A DNA stretch of 6,473 nucleotides. Source: Methylophaga sp. (lineage in GTDB: Bacteria > Pseudomonadota > Gammaproteobacteria > Nitrosococcales > Methylophagaceae). The stretch lies in NCBI GenBank assembly GCA_013139345.1, contig WTAY01000033.1:1-6473 (forward strand). The letters are read 5' to 3'. How positions within the stretch are numbered: position 1 is the stretch's first letter; the number at the start of each line of letters is the position of its first letter. The notes below the pieces were generated by a model that did no database searches, was not told the origin of the DNA, and saw nothing but the letters and a program-made list of their open reading frames with translations. The position numbers and the translations under genes are program-made. Below are positions 1-6,473 of the stretch, piece by piece.

Positions 1-1
1 T

Positions 2-133
2 AACAGTCATAACGCACGTCTAAATGAAGTTATTCCTGAGTCTTTAGAAAGCCTACAAATACATCTTGGTCTCACTGAAGATGATGTCGAAAACTTCATC
101 GAAGATTATGATGAAATCTGTCTGTCGACATAA
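2..133 (+). CDS. C-terminal end of an unrecognised protein (partial, cut by the window edge)
   Basis: The frame beginning at base 2 is open and encodes 43 residues before a TAA at 131-133, so this is the tail of a gene that starts to the left of the window. The tail is acidic, with a run of alternating hydrophobic and acidic residues (for example LTEDDVENFIEDYDE) that looks like a short amphipathic helix at the very end of a soluble protein. I do not recognise the family. It does not resemble the end of oligopeptidase A (PrlC), which neighbours rsmJ in enterobacteria. The last base of its stop codon is the first base of the rsmJ ATG (TAATG), which implies co-transcription and probable translational coupling with rsmJ. 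That tight junction, and protein-like composition, are why I take the frame as real. Confidence 0.6.
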   Translation, partial: NSHNARLNEVIPESLESLQIHLGLTEDDVENFIEDYDEICLST

Positions 134-900
134 TGAGTTCAACACAACAGGTTTCGATCTCTCTTGATAGCAATCTTGCAGAGCGCTCTACACTCGCCTC
201 TTCACTTGCCAAAGATCTAAACTTAACACTGTCACCGCTTGATTCGAACACCATTCAATTGGTCGTCACTCAACACACTGTTGAAATTCGAGTTCCAAGC
301 CTTGGCAACCCTATTTATATCGACTTTGTTGAAGGTAAAAATGCCCATAGAAGGCAGTTCGGCGGTGGCCGAGGCCAACCCCTAGCTAAAGCAATTGGAC
401 TAAAAAAAGGCGCGAATCCAACAGTGATTGATGTCACCGCTGGATTTGGTCGTGATGCATTTGTCTTGGCAAATCTCGGCTGTGAAATCATCCTACTTGA
501 ACGCAACCCTCTGATTGCGACTCTACTTGATGATGCACTCATTCGTGCTGCTGATAATACTGATATTGGCGACGTGATCACACGAATGTCAGTAACGAAT
601 ATTGACGCTATTGAATACTTAAATAATCTTGAAGAGCGACACTATCCTGACGTAATTTATATGGACCCCATGTACCCCAGCCGAGAAAAATCTGCCTTAG
701 TTAAAAAAGACATGCGACTTTTACATGAGCTTGCTGGGCCAGATACTGATAGTGAGCAACTACTTACTTCAGCACGAAAAACAGCCTTAAAACGAGTCGT
801 TGTCAAACGTCCTAAATCAGCACCGTTTGTTGGCGAACAAAAACCAGCCACCAGCATCGAAAGTAAAAATACGCGGTATGATATATATATCAGCCCATAA
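133..900 (+). CDS. rsmJ: 16S rRNA (guanine(1516)-N(2))-methyltransferase RsmJ
   Basis: RsmJ is a cytoplasmic SAM-dependent enzyme that methylates N2 of G1516 in 16S rRNA of the small ribosomal subunit. The 255-residue product is close to the roughly 250 residues of the E. coli protein (YhiQ). Visible family signatures, in order, are HRRQFGGGRGQPLAKAIGLK (72-91), the SAM-binding motif I IDVTAGFGRDAFVLANLG (99-116), the acidic residue E123 after the second strand (expected to bind the SAM ribose), the catalytic-type motif DPMYP (178-182) followed by KSALVKKDMR (186-195), and KRVVVKRP (220-227). The N-terminal 60 residues are more variable, as is usual. The ATG overlaps the stop codon of the upstream gene. 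I see no clear Shine-Dalgarno sequence, so translation probably relies on coupling with that gene. No truncation or frameshift is apparent. The assignment is strong; the exact methylated base is taken from the E. coli enzyme. Confidence 0.95.
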   Translation: MSSTQQVSISLDSNLAERSTLASSLAKDLNLTLSPLDSNTIQLVVTQHTVEIRVPSLGNPIYIDFVEGKNAHRRQFGGGRGQPLAKAIGLKKGANPTVIDVTAGFGRDAFVLANLGCEIILLERNPLIATLLDDALIRAADNTDIGDVITRMSVTNIDAIEYLNNLEERHYPDVIYMDPMYPSREKSALVKKDMRLLHELAGPDTDSEQLLTSARKTALKRVVVKRPKSAPFVGEQKPATSIESKNTRYDIYISP

Positions 901-968
901 GCGTTACAATTTACACTATCTAATCTTAACTTCTCAGTTAAATCTAAAAATAGTTTTAAAATAAAATT

Positions 969-974
969 GGTGGA
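969..974 (+). promoter_or_regulatory. Ribosome binding site of the membrane protein gene
   Basis: GGTGGA lies five bases upstream of the ATG at 980, in otherwise very AT-rich sequence. It is a good partial match to the Shine-Dalgarno consensus at a normal distance, and it supports the chosen start over later in-frame methionines such as codon 8. Confidence 0.6.
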
Positions 975-979
975 AAAAT

Positions 980-1705
980 ATGGTTTTAAATGACTCTCGA
1001 ATGTTATCTCGCCAGCATGTTTATTTGTTTATTGTTATCCCAGTGGTATTAAACATTCTTCTTATGGGCTTCTACTTTTCTGGCGTTGATGCTTTGCAAC
1101 AAATCATATCGGTCAACAACGGCTTTTTGACTAGAGAGTCAGGTCTTCTAGAACAATTAGAGAACATCTATTTATTAACTGTTTTTGTAATGTTTGCTTA
1201 TTTTTCTATAAAACGAATCAACGCTATAGAGAAATTATTCTTCTTTTCCTCATCTCTTATATTTCTTTTTCTATTGTTGGAGGAAATAGATTACGGAATA
1301 AATTTATATGAATTTTTTACTCATAATACTATCAGTGGCTCAGCAAGAAATTGGCACAATGAATCTGCAAACGGCACGAAACAAAACGTCCATTACTTCA
1401 AGCAACTAATCGATTTGGCAAACTTCTTATGGTTTATTGTTTTACCTCTAATCGCAGCTAAAATAAAAACACCAATTATTAAGTGCCTTATTCCTCACCG
1501 TTTTTTTATTCTTGGGTTCCTTCTAACTATTCTCTATTCTCGAATTGCACATAGCTTAGATGATTTAGAATTGAGCGTTATTGATGGTGTTTATGGCTCG
1601 TTGCGTGGCAATATTTCAGAGTTTAGAGAGCATAATACTTATTATTTATATTTGCTGTATGCATTTCAGGTCATCAATACCAAATTAACTTTAACGCTGA
1701 AATAA
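980..1705 (+). CDS. Uncharacterised multi-pass inner-membrane protein with an EExxYG motif
   Basis: The 241-residue product has about five or six hydrophobic segments (roughly 14-34, 60-77, 86-100, 144-161, 173-190, and a weaker one near 219-232), so it is almost certainly an integral inner-membrane protein. I cannot name it. Its layout resembles a widespread uncharacterised membrane family that I recall as having an early E-x-G-x-x-E segment, then EEISWGQ at the end of a helix, a downstream N-x-H element and a C-terminal E-x-x-E pair. Here the counterparts would be ESGLLEQLE (53-61), EEIDYG (101-106), QNVH (135-138) and EFRE (214-217). That match is from memory and the gene would be a divergent member. 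Acidic residues and His next to membrane helices could suggest a buried active or metal site, but this is speculation. The gene is far richer in A+T than its neighbours: hand counts of four 60-base samples gave about 22-33% GC, against 45-52% in samples of ftsK and rarA. This suggests recent acquisition. It lies 79 bases after rsmJ and converges with rarA. Confidence 0.8.
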   Translation: MVLNDSRMLSRQHVYLFIVIPVVLNILLMGFYFSGVDALQQIISVNNGFLTRESGLLEQLENIYLLTVFVMFAYFSIKRINAIEKLFFFSSSLIFLFLLLEEIDYGINLYEFFTHNTISGSARNWHNESANGTKQNVHYFKQLIDLANFLWFIVLPLIAAKIKTPIIKCLIPHRFFILGFLLTILYSRIAHSLDDLELSVIDGVYGSLRGNISEFREHNTYYLYLLYAFQVINTKLTLTLK

Positions 1706-1833
1706 ATAAGGGTCATGACAAGTTAAGCATGCCAGCTTAATATGCCCAATGACTAGGCTCGATAGTTAATTACTCAAAGATTCTCTACGAATAAGCAAGT
1801 CGCTAGTCAGAACGTATTGGTTTATTACAATAT
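1706..1833. other. Convergent intergenic gap with two weak inverted repeats
   Basis: This gap separates the ends of the membrane protein gene and rarA, so transcripts from both sides should end here. It holds a perfect 6-bp stem, TTAAGC (1723-1728) and GCTTAA (1735-1740), with a 6-base loop. It also holds a longer-range pair, TGACTAG (1750-1756) and CTAGTCA (1803-1809), 46 bases apart. Neither is GC-rich, and the 6-bp stem has no T-run on either strand, so I do not call an intrinsic terminator. No open frame, promoter or RNA gene is apparent. Confidence 0.4.
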
Positions 1834-3159
1834 TTAGGTCTTAGCTTTCTGATCTAGTACTTTTAATCGCTCCAGCTTCTCAGAAATCTTAATCTCTAAA
1901 CCACGGTTAACCGGCTGATAATAATTTCTTGGTGCCATATTTTCTGGAAAGTAGTTTTCACCTGCGGCATAAGCATCTGGCTCATCATGAGCATAACGGT
2001 ATTCTTTACCATAACCCAACTCAGTCATTAATTTCGTTGGTGCATTTCGTAAATGTATAGGCACTTCGGCTGAGCCTTGGCTTCGTACATCTTGCATCGC
2101 TGCATTAAATGCCGTATAAACCGCATTACTCTTTGGTGCACTTGCTAAATAAATAACCGCTTGAGCAATCGCTAATTCGCCCTCTGGACGACCCAATTTA
2201 TCAAAGCTCTCCCATGCATCCAATGCAATGCGTAAACCGCGAGGATCGGCATTGCCGATATCTTCTGATGCCATGCGTACAATGCGTCGCATCAAATAAA
2301 CGGGATCACAACCACCATCCAACATGCGACATAGCCAATATAAGGCACCATCAGGAGATGAACCACGTACAGACTTATGTAAGGCAGAGATCTGGTCATA
2401 GAAGGCTTCACCGCCTTTATCAAAACGACGCAATGTGCCAGACAAGACTTCAGCAAGGTCTTCTTCATCGACCTTTGTTTGACCTTTGCTATCTGCTAAA
2501 TCAACCGCAATTTCTAATAAATTTAAAACACGTCTGCCATCACCATCAACTGCTTCTGCTAATTGGTCTCTCAGATCGTCAGCTAACTCAATACCACGAT
2601 CCGCTAATCCCAATTCAGAATCGGACATTGCTCGGTCAATGATTTCACGCAGGTCTTTACTAGCCAGAGACTGTAAAACATAAACACGTGCCCGAGATAA
2701 CAAGGCATTATTCAGTTCAAAAGAGGGATTTTCAGTCGTCGCACCAATAAAGGTAAAGGTGCCATCTTCAACAAAAGGCAAAAAAGCATCTTGTTGTGAT
2801 TTGTTAAAACGGTGTACTTCATCAACAAACAATAAGGTACGGCGACCTTGCTCTTGCTGAAGTTGTTGAGCTCGGGCAACGGCTGCACGCACTTCCTTAA
2901 CACCTGCCAGCACCGCTGAAATGGTAATGAACTCCATATCACAATAGCCAGCAATCAACTTACCTAGTGTTGTTTTTCCTGTACCAGGAGGTCCCCAAAA
3001 AATCATTGAGTGAGGGTTTCCCAATGAGATCGATTGTCGTAGCGGTTTGCCTTCGGCAAGAAGATGATGCTGACCAATATAACCATCTAGGGTCTTAGGC
3101 CGCATTCTATCCGCCAGCGGTCTACCCGCTAAATCATCAATATTTTCAAAAAGACTCAT
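1834..3159 (-). CDS. rarA: Replication-associated recombination protein A (AAA+ ATPase RarA/MgsA)
   Basis: RarA is a cytoplasmic AAA+ ATPase related to the clamp-loader and RuvB groups and to eukaryotic WRNIP1/Mgs1. It works at stalled or collapsed replication forks, with SSB as a known partner in E. coli. The 441-residue length fits the family (E. coli about 447). Visible motifs are Walker A GPPGTGKT (56-63), Walker B LLFVDEVH (109-116) followed by RFNKSQQDAFLP, sensor 1 GATTEN (139-144), a likely arginine finger in LSRAR (154-158) and sensor 2 GDGRR (206-210). The C-terminal oligomerisation region is also typical, with SVRGSSPDGALYWL (263-276), RRIVRMASEDIGNADP (291-306) and the late HLRNAPTKLM and GYGKEYRYAH stretches. 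It is the last gene of the ftsK-lolA-rarA block and starts 31 bases after the lolA stop. No clear Shine-Dalgarno sequence precedes the ATG. The serS or crcB genes that often follow rarA are absent here. Confidence 0.97.
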   Translation of the reverse strand: MSLFENIDDLAGRPLADRMRPKTLDGYIGQHHLLAEGKPLRQSISLGNPHSMIFWGPPGTGKTTLGKLIAGYCDMEFITISAVLAGVKEVRAAVARAQQLQQEQGRRTLLFVDEVHRFNKSQQDAFLPFVEDGTFTFIGATTENPSFELNNALLSRARVYVLQSLASKDLREIIDRAMSDSELGLADRGIELADDLRDQLAEAVDGDGRRVLNLLEIAVDLADSKGQTKVDEEDLAEVLSGTLRRFDKGGEAFYDQISALHKSVRGSSPDGALYWLCRMLDGGCDPVYLMRRIVRMASEDIGNADPRGLRIALDAWESFDKLGRPEGELAIAQAVIYLASAPKSNAVYTAFNAAMQDVRSQGSAEVPIHLRNAPTKLMTELGYGKEYRYAHDEPDAYAAGENYFPENMAPRNYYQPVNRGLEIKISEKLERLKVLDQKAKT

Positions 3160-3190
3160 AATTATTAGAATTTAACGACTAGGCGCTCAT

Positions 3191-3832
3191 TTATAAACCA
3201 GTATCACCGACCACATCAACACCTGATGGTGGCGTAAAAATAAATGCATCAGCCATAAGTTCCGAGTTTTCAGATGTCTGACTGAACACTAAACGTGTTT
3301 GTTGATCAAAGCTGTCTTTCATTATCATTTGATTCAAACCGTGTTGATCAAAGGCAAGTGTCACTGTTTGAAAATTTGAATCAATATCTTTAGGAATAAG
3401 CTCAACCCACGCTAAACCATCATCAGATGGAATATCTGTAAGTAAGTACTTATCCTCCGGTTTTGTCCGACCAGATAACAATGTAGCCGGCGTATCGGCT
3501 AAGGCATCTAATTGTGATTTTACCGTTACCTGCTCCAAGTCCACATCGTAAAACCAGATACGTTGCCCATCAGCCACAATATGCTGTGGATAGGGTAACT
3601 TATAATCCCAACGGAATTTCCCAGGCCGTTCTAAAATAAAGAAACCTTGAGCTTCTTCCAGTACTTGTCCTCGGTCATCCACGACGGTTTGGCTAAACTT
3701 TGCTTTAAAAGTCACCACATTCTTCACAAAGGAATTTAACCTTTCTGTCGCAGACTCTGCCGCCGACACTGATAACGATAGCGTCATTACTATTAGTGCA
3801 AAACTAGCCTGTATCCATTTTTTATTCGTCAT
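3191..3832 (-). CDS. lolA: Outer-membrane lipoprotein carrier protein LolA
   Basis: LolA is a soluble periplasmic chaperone. It takes mature lipoproteins from the LolCDE transporter in the inner membrane and hands them to LolB at the outer membrane. I start it at the ATG at 3832, giving 213 residues. This places a classic signal peptide at the N-terminus (MTNKK, then hydrophobic residues about 9-21, with cleavage probably at SVSA|AES after residue 24), and GGAG lies seven bases upstream. A frame open further upstream to 3916 would bury the signal peptide behind 28 polar residues and overlap the preceding gene by 95 bases, so I reject it. Family features include FKAKFSQTV (42-50), ERPGKFRWDY (68-77), where R69 probably corresponds to the functional Arg43 of mature E. 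coli LolA, DGQRIWFYD (88-96) and the late FIFTPPSGVDV (198-208). The start overlaps the end of the upstream small gene by 11 bases, suggesting coupled translation. Confidence 0.95.
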   Translation of the reverse strand: MTNKKWIQASFALIVMTLSLSVSAAESATERLNSFVKNVVTFKAKFSQTVVDDRGQVLEEAQGFFILERPGKFRWDYKLPYPQHIVADGQRIWFYDVDLEQVTVKSQLDALADTPATLLSGRTKPEDKYLLTDIPSDDGLAWVELIPKDIDSNFQTVTLAFDQHGLNQMIMKDSFDQQTRLVFSQTSENSELMADAFIFTPPSGVDVVGDTGL

Positions 3833-4163
3833 ACCATGACTCCAATTTTTCCATAGAGTCATAATGACTCTCTGTTGAACTTCGACCACCATTATTGTCC
3901 AATTGTTGCTCGACACCCTGTTTTAATAATTCAAATGTTGGAAATGCTGCTACAAAATTTGTCATACCTTTACATACAGGCCCTTCACGGTGGGTATCTT
4001 CAGGATAATCATTAATGGCCTGAGTAATGCCTTCTAAGCTTGATACTCTTTGCATTAGACGGTCTAAAATAATCAAACTATATACAGCGATATACGGTAA
4101 AGGTTCTGGCATTTTAGCTTTTATAAATCCTAGCTTCGTTGCCACTTGAAGAAAAAAGCGCAC
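3822..4163 (-). CDS. Unrecognised small protein encoded between ftsK and lolA
   Basis: This frame of 113 codons fills the gap between ftsK and lolA almost exactly. Its GTG start follows the ftsK TAA after a single base, and its TAA overlaps the lolA start by 11 bases. That fit, on the same strand, is the main evidence that it is a real gene. A shorter version from the ATG at 4112 (96 residues, starting MPEPLPYIAVY) is possible. An AGGA lies 15 bases before it, and only a weak GAG precedes the GTG. The product has one modestly hydrophobic stretch (about 21-37), a single cysteine (C64) and a polar, acidic C-terminal tail (about 85-113) that is probably disordered. I see no signal peptide, metal-binding or nucleotide-binding motif and do not recognise a family. 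In most ftsK-lolA-rarA clusters I know, ftsK and lolA are adjacent, so this is an insertion in the cluster. Its position suggests co-expression with division and envelope genes, but no function can be assigned. Confidence 0.7.
   Translation of the reverse strand: MRFFLQVATKLGFIKAKMPEPLPYIAVYSLIILDRLMQRVSSLEGITQAINDYPEDTHREGPVCKGMTNFVAAFPTFELLKQGVEQQLDNNGGRSSTESHYDSMEKLESWYDE
3840..3843 (-). promoter_or_regulatory. Ribosome binding site that fixes the lolA start
   Basis: On the minus strand GGAG ends seven bases before the ATG at 3832 and lies inside the last codons of the upstream small gene. It decides between the short lolA (213 residues, with a proper signal peptide) and a longer open frame reaching 3916. 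Confidence 0.65.
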
Positions 4164-4164
4164 T

Positions 4165-6465
4165 TTAATCAGCTCGTGGCGGTGGTGCTAATACTTCCCG
4201 ACTACCATTACCTTGCATCGCAGATACAACACCCGCAGCTTCCATTGCTTCAACAATTCGAGCAGCTCGGTTGTACCCAATCTTTAAACGTCGTTGCACA
4301 CCTGATACAGAGGCTCTCTGGCTTTCTGTAACGATCTGTACCGCTTGATCATATAAGATATCTTTCTCGCCATCACTCGCATCAGCAAGTGATTCAGCTC
4401 CCTCATCACTTGCCTGTTCTTGGATAATTTCTTCTAGGTAATTAGGCTGGGCATTCTTCTTCAAAAAAGCGACAACTTGATGTACTTCATGATCGTCAAC
4501 AAACGCACCATGAACACGATCAGGAATACCTGTACCCGGTGCAAGGTACAACATATCACCTTGCCCTAGTAATTGCTCCGCCCCCATTTGATCAAGGATC
4601 GTTCGAGAATCAATTCGTGACGATACTTGGAAAGACATTCGGGTAGGAATGTTCGCTTTAATCAGCCCCGTAATAACATCTACCGATGGTCGCTGTGTTG
4701 CCAAAATAAGGTGAATACCTGATGCGCGTGCTTTTTGTGCCAAACGAGCAATTAATTCTTCAACTTGTTTACCGACGACCATCATCATGTCAGCGAGTTC
4801 ATCAATGACTACGACAATAAAAGGTAGGGGCTCTAATGTTACTGGCGGTTCGCCATCAACTAAATCCACAGTGGGGTCAACAATCGGCTCACCACGGTCA
4901 ATCGCTTCTTTCACCTTCTTATTAAATCCAGCAATATTACGCACGCCCATTGCAGCCATAATCGGATAGCGGCGTTCCATTTCAGCCACACACCAACGCA
5001 AGGCATTGGCGGCTTCTTTCATATCAGTCACAACTGGAGTCAATAAATGAGGAATATCTTCATAAACAGATAACTCCAACATTTTAGGATCAATCATAAT
5101 CATGCGAACTTGTTCAGGCGTTGCATTGTAAAGCAAGCTTAAGATCATCGCGTTTACAGCCACCGATTTACCGGAACCTGTTGTACCCGCTACCAAAAGG
5201 TGTGGCATTTTTTCTAAATTGGCTGAAACAGGGCGACCGGCAATATCTTTACCTAGAGCCATCATCAAAACAGACTTACTTTTCTCATATTCAGGAGAAC
5301 CGAGGATTTCACGCAAACGTACAATGTCGCGAACTTCATTAGGGATCTCTAAACCAACAACGGGTTTGCCTGGTATCACTTCAACCACCCGAACACTGCT
5401 AACAGAGAGTGCTCGCGCCAAGTCTTTTGCTAATCCTGAAATTCGGCTTACTTTTATGCCGGCTGCGGGCTGTAGTTCAAACCGTGTAACAACAGGGCCA
5501 GGTTGCACTTCAACAACCTGAACCTCAACACCAAAGTCTTTTAATTTAAGCTCAACCTGACGTGATAATGCTTGCAAGACTTCTTCGCTATAACCGCCCT
5601 TACTTTCTTCTGCCATATCCAATAATGCAAGCGCTGGCATACTCCCTTCTTCGGCAGATTCAAATAAAGGAACTTGGCGTTCTTTTTCTTCTCGTTGACT
5701 CGGTTCTGGCGCTTGAATAGTCGGTTCTACTCGTACTTTTTTCTGCTTAAGGATCTTATCATTTTGCTCTTTAAACGCATCTTCTCGCTGTTGCTTAGTT
5801 CGCTTAACGATGAGTTCTGCTTTGAATTCACGGATCCAACGGGAAATAACAATCATTACCGTCATTGCTACCGCACCTATGCGGTCAATAACCCGCAACC
5901 AAGATAAACCCGTAAATAAGGTCACGCCTGTCAAAAAGCATGCTAACAATAATAAACTGGTGCCTGACGTACCAAATATTGATTCAAAACCATCACCAAC
6001 AACTTGTCCTAAAATGCCACCCGCACCTTCAGGTAAAAGTGTGACATATTGAGTAAGGCTTAATGTTGAAAGACCACTGGCAGATGCTAAAGCCATGATT
6101 AAACCTACAGCCTTAATGATCCAGAAATGCAACGCACCTTCAGAATCTGCTGTTTTACCCCAACTAAATAAAAGCCAACCACTAAACCCCAACATTAAGG
6201 GTGACAAATAACCAGGAAGGCCAAATACAAACAATAATGTATCTGCCACTAAGGCACCAACAATACCACCACCATTAATAATAATTCCCCCCGACCCACT
6301 CCAAGACCACGCAGGATCTTCAGGATTATATGTCCACAAAGAAAGTAATAAATAAGCAGCTAATGCTACTGATAAAATCAATGCCGCTTCACGTAAACGA
6401 AAACCAACTGCGCCTGAAACAGTCATTTGCTTATCATTTTCCTTTAGTCGTGTTGCTTGTGCCAA
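4165..6465 (-). CDS. ftsK: DNA translocase FtsK (short-linker form); 5' end uncertain
   Basis: FtsK is a septum-anchored hexameric DNA pump. It moves the chromosome terminus through the closing division site and activates XerCD recombination at dif. The 766-residue product has an N-terminal membrane domain with about four or five hydrophobic segments (roughly 27-45, 70-100, 113-134, 167-187 and 194-209). A charged linker of only about 80 residues follows (210-290), far shorter than in the 1329-residue E. coli protein but common elsewhere. The motor domain has GTTGSGKS (Walker A, 427-434), FIVVVIDELADMM (Walker B, 549-561) and ATQRPSVDVITGLIKANIP (589-607). The C-terminal gamma winged helix, which reads KOPS sites and contacts XerD, includes QRRLKIGYNRAARIVEAME (724-742) and NGSREVL (753-759). 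The start given is a TTG without a visible Shine-Dalgarno. An ATG at 6426 (753 residues) has AAGGA 13 bases upstream. The frame also stays open to the window edge, so the true start could lie beyond it. Confidence 0.95.
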   Translation of the reverse strand: MAQATRLKENDKQMTVSGAVGFRLREAALILSVALAAYLLLSLWTYNPEDPAWSWSGSGGIIINGGGIVGALVADTLLFVFGLPGYLSPLMLGFSGWLLFSWGKTADSEGALHFWIIKAVGLIMALASASGLSTLSLTQYVTLLPEGAGGILGQVVGDGFESIFGTSGTSLLLLACFLTGVTLFTGLSWLRVIDRIGAVAMTVMIVISRWIREFKAELIVKRTKQQREDAFKEQNDKILKQKKVRVEPTIQAPEPSQREEKERQVPLFESAEEGSMPALALLDMAEESKGGYSEEVLQALSRQVELKLKDFGVEVQVVEVQPGPVVTRFELQPAAGIKVSRISGLAKDLARALSVSSVRVVEVIPGKPVVGLEIPNEVRDIVRLREILGSPEYEKSKSVLMMALGKDIAGRPVSANLEKMPHLLVAGTTGSGKSVAVNAMILSLLYNATPEQVRMIMIDPKMLELSVYEDIPHLLTPVVTDMKEAANALRWCVAEMERRYPIMAAMGVRNIAGFNKKVKEAIDRGEPIVDPTVDLVDGEPPVTLEPLPFIVVVIDELADMMMVVGKQVEELIARLAQKARASGIHLILATQRPSVDVITGLIKANIPTRMSFQVSSRIDSRTILDQMGAEQLLGQGDMLYLAPGTGIPDRVHGAFVDDHEVHQVVAFLKKNAQPNYLEEIIQEQASDEGAESLADASDGEKDILYDQAVQIVTESQRASVSGVQRRLKIGYNRAARIVEAMEAAGVVSAMQGNGSREVLAPPPRAD

Positions 6466-6473
6466 GGTAATAT

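Noticed and set aside
880..891. Perfect 12-base palindrome GATATATATATC near the end of rsmJ.
   Set aside because: It encodes the conserved DIYI end of RsmJ, so the codons for Asp-Ile-Tyr-Ile explain it. No reason to think it is a protein-binding site.
926..941. Inverted repeat TTAACT / AGTTAA with a 4-base loop after rsmJ, considered as a terminator.
   Set aside because: The stem is only 6 bp and entirely AT-rich but for one G-C pair, with no T-run directly after it. Such repeats are expected by chance in sequence this AT-rich.
904..943. Possible promoter for the membrane protein gene (TTACAA at 904, with TAATCT or TTAAAT as a -10 box).
   Set aside because: Pairs with acceptable spacing match the consensus poorly, and the better boxes are badly spaced. 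In AT-rich DNA this is not evidence of a promoter.
1723..1740. TTAAGC / GCTTAA hairpin between the convergent genes as a bidirectional terminator.
   Set aside because: A short, AT-rich stem with no T-tract on either strand. Recorded only as a weak inverted repeat.
2214..2683. Open frames on the plus strand opposite rarA (142 and 65 codons).
   Set aside because: They lie wholly inside the well-supported rarA gene on the other strand, and their composition (rich in His, Gln, Arg and Ser) is typical of antisense shadows.
5121..6052. Several open frames on the plus strand opposite ftsK.
   Set aside because: Antisense to a conserved gene, without ribosome binding sites or recognisable domains.

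Overview
This window looks like chromosomal DNA from a gammaproteobacterium of moderate GC content. The main evidence is the order ftsK - (small gene) - lolA - rarA on the minus strand, which matches the conserved gammaproteobacterial ftsK-lolA-rarA cluster. An rsmJ-type 16S rRNA methyltransferase gene, also typical of this class, lies on the plus strand. The genus cannot be fixed from the sequence alone.

Layout, left to right. Positions 2-133 (+) hold the last 43 codons of an unrecognised gene whose stop codon overlaps the start of rsmJ (133-900, +). After a 79-base gap comes a markedly AT-rich gene for a multi-pass membrane protein of unknown function (980-1705, +). A 128-base convergent intergenic gap (1706-1833) has only weak hairpins. 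The rest is a tightly packed minus-strand block transcribed right to left: ftsK (6465 to 4165, possibly starting elsewhere), an unrecognised 113-codon gene (4163 to 3822), lolA (3832 to 3191) and rarA (3159 to 1834).

The minus-strand block joins three cell-envelope and chromosome functions. FtsK is the septal DNA translocase that clears chromosome termini during division. LolA is the periplasmic carrier of outer-membrane lipoproteins. RarA is an AAA+ ATPase acting at stalled replication forks. Spacings of 1 base, an 11-base overlap and 31 bases suggest one transcript, whose promoter would lie beyond the right edge. rsmJ is separate and belongs to ribosome maturation.

The window is mostly housekeeping DNA. 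I see no rRNA, tRNA, CRISPR array, insertion sequence or prophage. The two parts that known genes do not explain are the small gene between ftsK and lolA and the AT-rich membrane protein gene. The latter resembles a widespread uncharacterised membrane family with a Glu-Glu/Gly and Asn/His signature. Neither amounts to a demonstrated new system.
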